In this document: piece after piece, positions 16,256-23,780 of the stretch
Position numbering within the stretch: the stretch's first letter is position 1
How the letters are laid out: each line of letters begins with the position of its first letter
From: Fundicoccus culcitae
GTDB taxonomy: Bacteria > Bacillota > Bacilli > Lactobacillales > Aerococcaceae
DNA length: 64,000 bases
Direction: 5' to 3'
Assembly (NCBI RefSeq): GCF_024661895.1
Contig: NZ_CP102453.1
Location: 2,728,001 to 2,792,000, forward strand
Made by a program: the position numbers and the translations under genes
Notes under the pieces: model-generated
The model's input: the letters and a program-made list of their open reading frames with translations, nothing else
What the model was told of the DNA's origin: nothing
The model's database searches: none

Positions 16256-16303
16256 AAACCACCCGTAAGTGAGAATTAACCATCTCGATACGGGTGGTTT
16301 TTT
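16256..16303 (+). terminator. Rho-independent terminator
   Basis: AAACCACCCGTA and TACGGGTGGTTT form a perfect stem with a 24-base loop and a seven-T tail, 16 bases after the PepSY gene. Bases 16304-16535 are AT-rich with a GATATTTATT copy at 16465 and nothing else I recognise. Confidence 0.9.
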
Positions 16304-16549
16304 TGTGCGTTGGAGCGTGATTAATAGTAATGATAACGCTTACATAATTTTAAAAATGTATTCAAATTGTCTACAATTTCAAACCTGTGTTTAAATTGGC
16401 AGACACATTGCCCAAAGTGTCGTCGACATCATTCAAACAAGGCTTTTTGTATCTTAACACAGGAGATATTTATTTGTAAAATAAGGGTAACAGTTAAGTA
16501 ATAAACAAAAAACTGTTGGCAATAGTCAAAATAAGAAAGGGGGGAACAA

Positions 16550-17119
16550 ATCAATGGAGTAAATTTAATTAGAGGAATCATTTTAACCGTTGCGATGTGT
16601 ATGGATACCTTTATTTTAATGACAAAAGAGGGATCCTTGCTCGCGCAGGTTAGCCGGCGACAAATTCTAGCAATTGGTATTGGATTAGGTGCCTGGCAGG
16701 GGTTAGTATTAATGATTAGCTATTATTTAACATCATTTTTTATTGATCATCATGCCCCGATTATTTATCGATTAACCAATGAACCTTATTTGATTGTTAT
16801 GCTCTTATTATTTGGTCTCGCTCTTTATCTTATTTATAAGGGTCAAAAAGAAAAAGGCGTTCAAATTGAACGCAGTCGTCCCATAACCGGTTCACAAATT
16901 ATTAAGTATGGGATGGAAACAAATATTGATTCCATTGTCGTTGGTGTTTGTCTGGCAATCTTAAATCTCAGCGTTAGGCCATTTGTGTTACTTATAATCA
17001 TCATTAATGTGATAGCTGTCGCAATAGGCGTTTATGTTGGTCGTCATTTTGGTTATGAACACGCAGACAAGTTTTATACCGTTGCAGGTGTTTCGTTTAT
17101 TTTAATTGCTATTTTTTAA
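16550..17119 (+). CDS. MntP-like membrane protein, unusual start
   Basis: An integral membrane protein with about six helices that resembles the manganese-exporter family MntP: a first helix with A-M-C-M-D (family A-M-D-A-F), a fourth-helix METNIDSIVVG (family T-S-I-D-A-L-A-V-G), and GRHFGYEHADK. The first helix starts upstream of the first in-frame ATG (16595), which has no ribosome site. The strong AAGGGGGG at 16537-16544 instead points to an in-frame ATC at 16550 or to ATG at 16554, which is out of frame and stops after two codons. So either AUC is the start codon or a one-base deletion has broken the gene. Mn2+ export is likely from the family only; the replaced Ala leaves some doubt. Confidence 0.68.
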   Translation: MNGVNLIRGIILTVAMCMDTFILMTKEGSLLAQVSRRQILAIGIGLGAWQGLVLMISYYLTSFFIDHHAPIIYRLTNEPYLIVMLLLFGLALYLIYKGQKEKGVQIERSRPITGSQIIKYGMETNIDSIVVGVCLAILNLSVRPFVLLIIIINVIAVAIGVYVGRHFGYEHADKFYTVAGVSFILIAIF

Positions 17120-17155
17120 ACTTAAAAACTTACTTAAAAGAAAGGAAAATTTATG

Positions 17156-17362
17156 ATGGAAATTTCAGAACAAGCAGGTAAATGGTTAGGTTGGATTGGT
17201 ATTATTGTTGGGGTTATCGGATTTTTCTGGCAACCTGTATGGATGGGTATTATCGCCATCGTTTTAGGAGTGATTGGCTTATTTTCTGAACAAAAAACAT
17301 TAAACTGGGTAGCTATTGCCATCGGTGCCGTTGTTTTAATCTACGCTCTTTTTATAAAGTAG
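17156..17362 (+). CDS. Small membrane protein, tandem family copy 1
   Basis: A 68-residue protein (MEISEQAGKWLGWIG then two hydrophobic helices separated by WQPVWMG, then FSEQKTLNW and a third hydrophobic stretch). I do not recognise a named family; it looks like a small multi-pass membrane protein. The start could be ATG 17153 or 17156; I chose 17156 because the two sister genes begin MEIS. A ribosome site AAAGGA lies upstream. It is nearly identical to the copy at 17540 and close to the copy at 17777, so the cluster arose by recent tandem duplication. It follows the MntP-like gene by 36 bases and is likely co-transcribed. Confidence 0.8.
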   Translation: MEISEQAGKWLGWIGIIVGVIGFFWQPVWMGIIAIVLGVIGLFSEQKTLNWVAIAIGAVVLIYALFIK

Positions 17363-17411
17363 CTTAAGGCATCATCAACTGAATGCAGATCAGTAAAGGG
17401 GGAACCGTTCG

Positions 17412-17525
17412 ATGCGAAAATCTAAAACACCTGGACAATGGATAGGTTTGATTGGAGTCTTTTTTGCAATTTTCACCTTGATCTTTGCCATATTTTTTAG
17501 AAAAAATGACAACTCACGAATTTAG
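17412..17525 (+). CDS. Small single-helix membrane protein (37 residues)
   Basis: A 37-residue frame, too short for common gene finders, between copies 1 and 2 of the tandem family. It reads MRKSKTPGQWIGLIGVFF, continues hydrophobic (AIFTLIFAIFF) and ends RKNDNSRI. It has a strong ribosome site (AAAGGGGGA, eight bases before the ATG) and the next gene's ribosome site follows its stop directly. The GQWIGLIGV segment resembles GKWLGWIGI of the neighbours, so it may be a shortened relative. Likely one membrane helix with positive residues on both sides. Confidence 0.7.
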   Translation: MRKSKTPGQWIGLIGVFFAIFTLIFAIFFRKNDNSRI

Positions 17526-17539
17526 AAAGGATGATAAAA

Positions 17540-17746
17540 ATGGAAATTTCAGAACAAGCAGGTAAATGGTTAGGTTGGATTGGTATTATTGTTGGGGTTA
17601 TCGGCTTCTTCTGGCAACCTGTATGGATGGGTATTATCGCCATCGTTTTAGGAGTGATTGGTTTATTTTCTGAACAAAAAACATTAAACTGGGCCGCTAT
17701 TATTGTCGGAGCTGTCGTTTTAATTTATCACTTCTTTATCAAATAA
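17540..17746 (+). CDS. Small membrane protein, tandem family copy 2
   Basis: The 68-residue protein differs from copy 1 at only a few residues, all near the C-terminus (AAIIVGAVVLIYHFFIK against VAIAIGAVVLIYALFIK). DNA identity in the first 150 bases is also very high, so the duplication is recent or gene conversion is active. The start at 17540 has AAAGGA eight bases upstream; the ATG at 17531 abuts that site and is not used. Confidence 0.8.
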   Translation: MEISEQAGKWLGWIGIIVGVIGFFWQPVWMGIIAIVLGVIGLFSEQKTLNWAAIIVGAVVLIYHFFIK

Positions 17747-17776
17747 CGTCATAATCTTTTGAAAGGAGATTAAATC

Positions 17777-17980
17777 ATGGAAATTTCAGAAACAACAGGA
17801 CAATGGTTAGGTTGGATTGGTATTATTGTAGGTATTATCGGCTTCTTCTGGCAACCTGTATGGATGGGTATTATCGCCATCGTTTTAGGTATTATCGGAC
17901 TTTTCTCCGATCAAAAAACCTTGAATTGGATAGCTATTATCGTCGGGGCAGCTGTTCTACTTTACGCCTTCCTATTTTAA
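17777..17980 (+). CDS. Small membrane protein, tandem family copy 3
   Basis: A 67-residue sister of copies 1 and 2 (MEISETTGQWLGWIG, WQPVWMG, FSDQKTLNW, ending LLYAFLF), more diverged. AAAGGAG lies eight bases before the ATG. All three keep W-x-G-W-I-G and W-Q-P-V-W-M-G, which suggests a conserved packed fold, and lack charged residues in the membrane parts. Last gene before a strong terminator. Confidence 0.8.
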   Translation: MEISETTGQWLGWIGIIVGIIGFFWQPVWMGIIAIVLGIIGLFSDQKTLNWIAIIVGAAVLLYAFLF

Positions 17981-17995
17981 TCAATCAAAAAATTC

Positions 17996-18038
17996 GCGGC
18001 TATTTACGTGTGCTATTAGCGTAAATAGCCGTTTTTTT
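17996..18038 (+). terminator. Rho-independent terminator
   Basis: CGGCTATTTACG and CGTAAATAGCCG form a perfect 12-bp stem with an 11-base loop and a seven-T tail. It ends the cluster of the MntP-like and small membrane-protein genes. Confidence 0.93.
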
Positions 18039-18110
18039 GTATAAAAAGAGTGGCAACCTGTCTATTAAATCGTTAAAATAGTGATAGAGGAATAGATAGG
18101 AGGGGGTCCA

Positions 18111-18680
18111 TTGAGTGAAGAGCATAAAAGTACACAAGACTTGTTAGTTGATAGCTTTAAATCCTTACTATTAGAAAAACCATTTGAAAAAATAAATATC
18201 AAACAGATAACCGATAAAGCTGGGGTTATTCGACCAACTTTCTATAACCACTTTCGAGATAAAAATGAAGTTTTTGAATATATATTGGACGAAGAATTAT
18301 TTGATCCATTGCAACAATTATTAGAAATCGGGATGGTTGATGCGGGATTATCAATGTTATTTATTTATTTTGAAAAAAATCGGGCGTTTTATGCCAAGGC
18401 ATTTGAGACGACCGGTCAAAATTCTTTTTCAGACGTCTTATCTGAAAAATTACAAACATTTTTTATGGCCAATATGAAAGACTACTCTCTGCGTGAGATT
18501 GAAGATGTTTCGATTTTAACCATGGAGAATATTGCTCGGTATTATGCATACAGTACAGCTTTGATTATTGAACTTTGGATTACCAACCCTGATACGAAGG
18601 GGAAAGATGTGAATGAAGTGGTCACCAGTTATAAATACCTGATGACCCACTCGATTTTTGATATTATTGAAAAGAAGTAA
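18111..18680 (+). CDS. TetR-family transcriptional regulator
   Basis: The 189-residue protein has a TetR-type helix-turn-helix at residues 28-52 (INIKQITDKAGVIRPTFYNHFRDKNEVFEYIL) and a helical C-terminal ligand or dimerisation domain like that of the TetR_C_8/DhaS-type group. The start is TTG at 18111, seven bases after AGGAGGGGG. An imperfect inverted repeat, CCTGTCTATT (18057-18066) and AATAGATAGG (18091-18100), covers the promoter to ribosome-site region and could be its own operator. Its target is not evident; the membrane-protein cluster upstream is a candidate. No terminator is obvious after it. Confidence 0.88.
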   Translation: MSEEHKSTQDLLVDSFKSLLLEKPFEKINIKQITDKAGVIRPTFYNHFRDKNEVFEYILDEELFDPLQQLLEIGMVDAGLSMLFIYFEKNRAFYAKAFETTGQNSFSDVLSEKLQTFFMANMKDYSLREIEDVSILTMENIARYYAYSTALIIELWITNPDTKGKDVNEVVTSYKYLMTHSIFDIIEKK

Positions 18681-18804
18681 CTTGAGAAGACTGAAATTAT
18701 TATTTATTTTTGCGGGAGTGTGATATTTATTTATCACGCTTTTTTACTTGCATTTGGTTTTCACTATGTTAGAATAGCAATGTTATTCATGTGATGAGTG
18801 AATG

Positions 18805-18863
18805 GCACTACGGCACTTCTGTCCTTTGGTCGTAGTTATTACTAGGGGAACCTACAAAGGAGA
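18805..18863 (+). promoter_or_regulatory. preQ1-II-type riboswitch (COG4708 motif)
   Basis: Just before queT: a stem ACTACG (18807-18812) with CGTAGT (18831-18836), then TTATTACTA, a small hairpin TAGGGGAACCTA, and CAAAGGAGAA that contains the ribosome site. This order (stem, A/U-rich UAUUAC, small hairpin, CAAAGGAG) is that of the class II preQ1 riboswitch, found in Lactobacillales upstream of COG4708/queT genes. Binding of preQ1 would hide the ribosome site and lower queT translation. Recognised by eye; a covariance-model search would settle it. Confidence 0.75.
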
Positions 18864-18869
18864 ATGAAT

Positions 18870-19406
18870 ATGAATCATCAAACAACTTCGTCCAGCCGTA
18901 CAACTGGATTGGTTAAAGCTGCCTTAGTGGCCGCCTTGTACGTGGTCTTAACCGTTATGGTTGCACCAATCGCCTATGGCGCATTACAAATGCGGGTGTC
19001 AGAAATACTGAATTACTTGGGTTTATACAACCGCCGCTATATTTACGCAGTCACATTAGGCGTTTTTATCGCCAACATCTTTTCAAGTGCTGGTGCCGTT
19101 GATATGGTCATTGGAACGGCCTCCACCTTTGTCTTTTTATGGCTTGGCCGCTGGGCTGGCGATAAATTTGTCGCGCTGAACAAAGGCCGCCTAAAACGCG
19201 ATCCTATGATTTACAAATATGTGATTATGTTGATTAGTTTCGTCCTTCAAATGCTACCCATCGCCTACATGCTGGTTTACATCCTGCAATTTGAAGAAGC
19301 CTTCTGGGTGACCTACCTCTACCTGGCCCTTAGCGAAGCCATTATTATGGCGGTCGGCGCCTTTATCATGTACCCCATTTCCAAACGAATCAACTTCTAC
19401 GAATAA
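18870..19406 (+). CDS. queT: QueT-type queuosine precursor transporter
   Basis: A 178-residue membrane protein with about five or six helices, matching QueT/COG4708: LVKAALVAALYVVLTVMVAPIAYGALQMRVSEIL near the N-terminus, with the conserved Q-x-R-x-S-E-x-L. It is the substrate-specific (S) component of an ECF transporter for a queuosine precursor such as preQ1. It needs the shared EcfA/A'/T module, which is not in this window. The start at 18870 lies seven bases after AAAGGAG; the ATG at 18864 is too close. The riboswitch immediately upstream supports the assignment. Confidence 0.92.
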   Translation: MNHQTTSSSRTTGLVKAALVAALYVVLTVMVAPIAYGALQMRVSEILNYLGLYNRRYIYAVTLGVFIANIFSSAGAVDMVIGTASTFVFLWLGRWAGDKFVALNKGRLKRDPMIYKYVIMLISFVLQMLPIAYMLVYILQFEEAFWVTYLYLALSEAIIMAVGAFIMYPISKRINFYE

Positions 19407-19418
19407 ATATCACTGCAA

Positions 19419-19452
19419 CCAACTAAGTCTTGCTGCTTAGTTGGTTTTTTTT
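19419..19452 (+). terminator. Rho-independent terminator
   Basis: CCAACTAAG and CTTAGTTGG form a perfect stem with an eight-base loop and an eight-T tail, 12 bases after queT. An exact AATAAATATC copy (19402-19411) spans the queT stop codon. Confidence 0.92.
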
Positions 19453-19479
19453 GTGGGCGAAGCTTGTGCTTTTCCTTGC

Positions 19480-20485
19480 TTGTAAGTGGGAAGTGAAGAA
19501 CCGTCATTCTCACTTACGTGGACGCACACATATTGGAGCAGTTGTTGTGAGCGTGATGGGGAGCGCACACATATTCGGGGTAAGCAGGAAATGTATTACC
19601 GTAAAATAGGCTACGATTAGCTTTACTTAACGTCCGCTCACTTTCCCGCTTACCCTCGCTTCGTGCCCGAAGGCGAAGACCGACATTTCAATTCACCGAT
19701 TCACATCATAGTCCACGAAGGCTGAAGCGAAACTTTTTTATAACGCGCCTCCACTTCCTGCGCCCCATCCGCCACTCAAGTTATTTAAAGGCGGATTGGC
19801 CGACCCATCCGTGTAATTGAAAATGAACGAGCGGTTGTTTGTCATGCATCAACTTGATAAAACGCGGATTCTCTTCGATGAATCATCTCAGTTTGAAATA
19901 TTTGTAGGAATTTCTAGGTTAAAATAATTTATCTGGACACTGTTAAGAGAGCAATAGCCAGAATAAGCATTTGCCTAATAATTATTGTGAATTTCTTCGA
20001 TAGGTGGACTATCATAGATTGGCGGTCACTTACTTCCCACTTATAACTGAGTGACAATGGGACGGTTTATTGTCATGAGAGAAAATCTGAGTGACAATGT
20101 GACGGCTTATTGTCATGGGGAAATAACTGAGTGACAATGGGGCGGCTTATTGTCATGGGGAAATAACTGAGTGACAATGGGGTACCTATTGTCATGGGGT
20201 AAGCGGGAAGTGAAAGATCGTCAATTTAACAAGTCGACTTTTTCTCCCATCCGCCTCTCGGGCTTCCCTCTGGCGGTTTGGAAGAGCCATCCGCCTCTCA
20301 GGCTTCCCTCTGGCGGTTGGGAGGTAAGCTGGAAGTGAACGAACGTTAAATAAAGCTAATCTGTCATTTGCGCGAGTAGCAGAAGACAGAATAACCTGAT
20401 TATGCCCAAAATCCTTGTAAAAAAGTAAGTGACAAATGAGAAAACGTTATTGTCATACAGAAAAATCTGAGTGACAATGGTGCGG
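19480..20485. repeat. Intergenic repeat island 3 (mosaic)
   Basis: No credible gene lies in 19407-20618. In order: core GTAAGTGGGAAGTGA (near 19483), family C units (19507-19575), family B fragments and an inverted core (near 19628), about 380 bases of less repetitive DNA with a CGCTTCGTGCCCGAAGGCGAAG hairpin-like start (near 19649), an inverted core (near 20028), the family E array (20050-20198), core (20199), two family G units (20247, 20287), core variant (near 20324), a family B/D hybrid, and a lone family E unit (20466). Confidence 0.75.
20050..20198. repeat. Tandem array, family E, four 40-bp units
   Basis: GTGACAATGG or a one-base variant starts at 20051, 20091, 20131 and 20171, a strict 40-bp period. 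Each unit has the dyad TGACAAT and ATTGTCA. The array is flanked by ACTTCCCACTTAT on the left and GTAAGCGGGAAGTGA on the right, inverted copies of one core. A reversed three-unit array of this family lies at 33420-33520 with the same 40-bp spacing. Confidence 0.85.
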
Positions 20486-20618
20486 GTCATAAGGTCATGT
20501 ATAAAAAGCTATCTCGCACCCACCAACCTCTACAATTCCTCTTCAAGCAAAACATTGCAGAAACAGGGTGAAAACGGTTAGAATAGAACTATAGTGGAAC
20601 ACCATAAGGAGGTATACC

Positions 20619-21839
20619 ATGTTACGCGATAAACATATAGGGATATTTATTACAGGGGGGATTGCTAGTTATAAAATTCCTGAACTGGCTCGGCAACTGA
20701 TTAAAAAAGGTGCGATGGTTAGAGTTGTGATGTCGAAGGCGGCAACTGAATTCATCACGCCGTTGACGATGCAGATTTTAACGAAACAGGCGGTCTTAGT
20801 TGATGTGTTTGATGAAAAAAATCCTGCGTCAGTGCAACACGTTGAAATGGCGGATTGGGTGGATATGGCGGTGGTGGTGCCGGCTACTGCTAATATTATC
20901 GCCAAGATGGCCAATGGGATTGCTGACGAAATTGTTTCGACGACTTTACTTGCCGTAAACAAACCGCGCCTTATTGTGCCGGCGATGAATACCAAAATGT
21001 ATGATAATCCCGCGACGCAAAATAATTTAGAAACGCTGGCAGGATACGGGGATTATATTATGGAACCCGAGACGGGGTTTTTGGCTGAAGGATATGAAGG
21101 AAAAGGGCGTTTGCCTGAATTAGGCTCGATTGTTCAAATGATTGAGTTTCTGATGGCTAAGCATAGCTACCCACAACTTCTAGCGAACAAAAAAGTGGTG
21201 ATTAGTGCGGGGGCAACTAAGGAACGGATTGATCCGGTGCGTTATATCACTAACGACTCTTCTGGTAAAATGGGTTATGCGATGGCAACGGCGGCTACCT
21301 GGCTGGGCGCTGACGTCACACTCGTTTCCAGTACCCAGCGCTTAACCGCACCGATTAACACACACGTCATCCCGTTTGAAAATGCCCTTGAATTGCAAAC
21401 GGCGATGGAAACAGAGGCTAAGCAAGCCGATTATGTGATGATGGTAGCTGCCGTGAGCGATTATCGAGTGGCGCATCCTCAGGAGCAAAAAATTAAGAAA
21501 CAACATCATCAAAGCAATCAATTAACGCTTGAGCTTATCGAAAATCCAGATATTTTGAAAGGCTTAGCTGCCCAGAAAAACCAGCAGATTATGATTGGCT
21601 TTGCTGCAGAAACGGAAAATCTCATTGAGCACGCCCAAGCCAAACTCCAGCGCAAAAAAGTTGATTGGATTATCGCTAACCAAGTGGGCAAAAACCACCA
21701 AACCGGCTTTAATACTGACGATAACCAAGTTACACTGCTGTCTGCCAACGGCGAGCGTTTTCCTCTACCCCTCATGTCGAAGTTAGAAACCGCGCTTGCA
21801 GCGTGGCAAATTATTGCACAAACCCCTTTAAATAAATAA
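20619..21839 (+). CDS. coaBC: Bifunctional phosphopantothenoylcysteine decarboxylase / phosphopantothenate--cysteine ligase
   Basis: CoaBC carries out two consecutive steps of coenzyme A synthesis: joining cysteine to 4'-phosphopantothenate (CoaB) and decarboxylating the product (CoaC). The 406-residue protein has the FMN-dependent CoaC domain at about 1-180 (GIFITGGIASYKIPEL; PAMNTKMYDNPATQNN) and the CoaB domain at about 185-400 (VVISAGATKERIDPVRYITNDSSGKMGYA; MIGFAAET). Streptococci usually split these into two genes; here they are fused as in Bacillus. AGGAGG lies nine bases before the ATG. Stands between repeat island 3 and a PTS-like gene. Confidence 0.96.
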   Translation: MLRDKHIGIFITGGIASYKIPELARQLIKKGAMVRVVMSKAATEFITPLTMQILTKQAVLVDVFDEKNPASVQHVEMADWVDMAVVVPATANIIAKMANGIADEIVSTTLLAVNKPRLIVPAMNTKMYDNPATQNNLETLAGYGDYIMEPETGFLAEGYEGKGRLPELGSIVQMIEFLMAKHSYPQLLANKKVVISAGATKERIDPVRYITNDSSGKMGYAMATAATWLGADVTLVSSTQRLTAPINTHVIPFENALELQTAMETEAKQADYVMMVAAVSDYRVAHPQEQKIKKQHHQSNQLTLELIENPDILKGLAAQKNQQIMIGFAAETENLIEHAQAKLQRKKVDWIIANQVGKNHQTGFNTDDNQVTLLSANGERFPLPLMSKLETALAAWQIIAQTPLNK

Positions 21840-21893
21840 CCCTGCTGCTCGGCAGAGGTATTTATTAAAAAGAAAAAGAAAGCAGGAGTGAAA

Positions 21894-22955
21894 ATGGGTC
21901 AAAAGCAAACGGAAACTGTGCAGTCGTTTTTGATGAAGGTGATGAATGGCCTCGGGACGGGGACGGTGATTGTCGTGTTGCCGACGGGGCTGTTTGGTCA
22001 ACTGTTTCAGGCACTGCAACAGCAATACCCAATAATGCAACAGTTTTATACCGCAACGCAAATGGTCAGTTCGTTGATGGGGATGGTTAGTGGCGTCATC
22101 ATTGGTTTGTTATTTGGCTTCTCGTCGCTTGAGGCTGTTTCGGTTGGCTTGGCGGTGATTTTTGCGGGTGGGGCGGTTCAACTGCGTGACGGTGTGATTG
22201 CTATGCAAGGTATGGGCGATATTATTGTCATGGCGATTACCGCAAGTATTGCCGTTGTGTTGGTGAAGTTAGTTAGTCATCGCCTTAAGGCGTATCAGCT
22301 ATTGCTATTACCATCTATTATTTTGTTTGTGGCTGGAGGGATTGGAGCGCTGATGTACCCCACTGTGAGTCAACTGACGACCGCGATTGGGTCGGCCATT
22401 CAATACATGTTAAATTTACAGCCGTTTGTGATGGCGATGTTGATTGCGGCGGCTTTTGCTCTGTTGATTATTTCACCGATTACTTCTGCGGGCGTGGCAC
22501 TTACGATTGGGATTACGGGTCTAGGCGCAGGTATTGCGGCCGTTGGGATTAGCGCCGCCGGCATCGGCTTGGCTTTGGCGGGTCGGCGTGTGAATCCAAT
22601 CGGGACGTCGATTGCGCTCATTATCGGCTCGCCTAAATTGGCGTTGGCAAATTTTCTTAGAAAGCCCTTGATGTTTTTGCCGATGCTACTCAGTGCGGCT
22701 GTCAGTGGCTTGGTGGGACTTTATTTAAATGTTCAAGGCAATTCGATGAGTGCTGGTTTTGGCTTGAGTGGTTTGTTAGGCCCCATCACGCATTTGAATC
22801 TTTCGCCCACCGGTTGGTCGTTGGATCAGTTGTTAGTGACATTCATCGCGTTTTTTGTTGTGCCTTCTGTGAGTAATTGGGTCTTCCTCTATTTGTGCAG
22901 AGATGTCTGGCATTTGGTGACGGATGAAGATTACCGGATTCAACCGGTGGGGTAG
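21894..22955 (+). CDS. PTS transporter subunit IIC-like membrane protein (PTS_EIIC_2 type)
   Basis: The 353-residue protein has about nine or ten membrane helices and matches the PTS_EIIC_2 family: GLGTGTVIVVLPTGLFGQL near the N-terminus, Gly-rich core helices, and a conserved GRRVNPIGTSIALIIGSPK segment. No IIA or IIB domain is fused or nearby, and members of this family are often stand-alone, so a phosphotransferase role is not certain. The start at 21894 has GGAG five bases upstream; the GTG at 21888 overlaps that site. The gap to coaBC holds a GGTATTTATT copy (21857). Confidence 0.82.
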   Translation: MGQKQTETVQSFLMKVMNGLGTGTVIVVLPTGLFGQLFQALQQQYPIMQQFYTATQMVSSLMGMVSGVIIGLLFGFSSLEAVSVGLAVIFAGGAVQLRDGVIAMQGMGDIIVMAITASIAVVLVKLVSHRLKAYQLLLLPSIILFVAGGIGALMYPTVSQLTTAIGSAIQYMLNLQPFVMAMLIAAAFALLIISPITSAGVALTIGITGLGAGIAAVGISAAGIGLALAGRRVNPIGTSIALIIGSPKLALANFLRKPLMFLPMLLSAAVSGLVGLYLNVQGNSMSAGFGLSGLLGPITHLNLSPTGWSLDQLLVTFIAFFVVPSVSNWVFLYLCRDVWHLVTDEDYRIQPVG

Positions 22956-22989
22956 TTCGGATGGGAGAGTTTGCTTGGGGGAAATGTAC

Positions 22990-23285
22990 TTGTGGCGCTA
23001 TTACTGAGCGGTTTGGGGCTGCCATCCGCCTCACAAGTCTCTCTCTGGCGGTTTGGGGCTGCCATCCGCCACTCAAGCCGCTCTCTGGCGGTTTGGACTT
23101 GCCATCCGCCACTCAAGGTAAGTGGGAAGTGACGGACCATCAGCTTAAGATTGCTTGCTAAATGAGGATTAAAGCCATTCTGTCCTTTTTGTGTTCATTT
23201 TTGGACAGAATAAAGCCATTCTGTCCTTTTTGTGTTCATTTTTGGACAGAATAAAGCCATTCTGTCCTTTTTGTGTTCATTTTTG
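22990..23285. repeat. Intergenic repeat island 4, left part
   Basis: Three family G units with GCCATCCGCC at 23021, 23061 and 23101 (40-bp period, dyad CCGCCA and TGGCGG), then core GTAAGTGGGAAGTGA (near 23117), then three family D units with AAAGCCATTCTGTCC at 23171, 23212 and 23253 (41-bp period, dyad GGACAGAAT and ATTCTGTCC). The island is cut by the IS66 element and resumes at 25530. Confidence 0.82.
23278..23285. repeat. Target-site duplication, left copy
   Basis: CATTTTTG lies directly outside the left end of the IS66 element and again at 25530-25537 outside the right end. An eight-base duplication is the hallmark of IS66 insertion. Confidence 0.88.
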
Positions 23286-23367
23286 GTACGCGCCTAATAA
23301 TGAGGTATCTTCTTAAAATTATCCTAGTTTAGTATGATGAAATCATCAACAATAAGGAGCGATGATA

Positions 23368-23712
23368 ATGATCGATTTTACTGTACCAGAAACACTTTAC
23401 TTGATGCCTCAATTCTCTCCAGGAAACCAAGCACTTCAACGACTCTTAGCCTTGATTCAATCGAGTGCCGTTTTTGTACGCGATAAGTCAGCTGCTTATC
23501 TATTTTGTAATAGTAAGAAAAAGGTCTTACGAATTATCTATTGGGATGGTCAGCGTTTTATTGAGCTGATTTATCGTATAGATGGCGGCGTCTTCCAATG
23601 GCCAACGACAGAACCAAAATTTATGGAAATTTCTCTCTTTCAAATCGAACGATTATTACGTGGAGATAGCTTGAATCCACCGCTAAAATCTTCTTTTATT
23701 TTCAACGATTAA
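23368..23712 (+). CDS. tnpB: IS66-family accessory protein TnpB
   Basis: A 114-residue protein matching the IS66 Orf2/TnpB family: FVRDKSAAYLFCNSKKKVLRIIYWDGQRFIELIYRIDGGVFQWP and a C-terminal segment ending IERLLRGDSL. It is needed for transposition in IS66 elements although its exact job is unclear. The start at 23368 has AAGGAG eight bases upstream; the ATG at 23362 is too close. Followed by tnpC after 68 bases. Confidence 0.92.
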   Translation: MIDFTVPETLYLMPQFSPGNQALQRLLALIQSSAVFVRDKSAAYLFCNSKKKVLRIIYWDGQRFIELIYRIDGGVFQWPTTEPKFMEISLFQIERLLRGDSLNPPLKSSFIFND

Positions 23713-23780
23713 TCGCTATATTTACTAGTAAATATACCATGAATATGGTACAATAAACTTAGTGAAAAGAGGTGATATTC

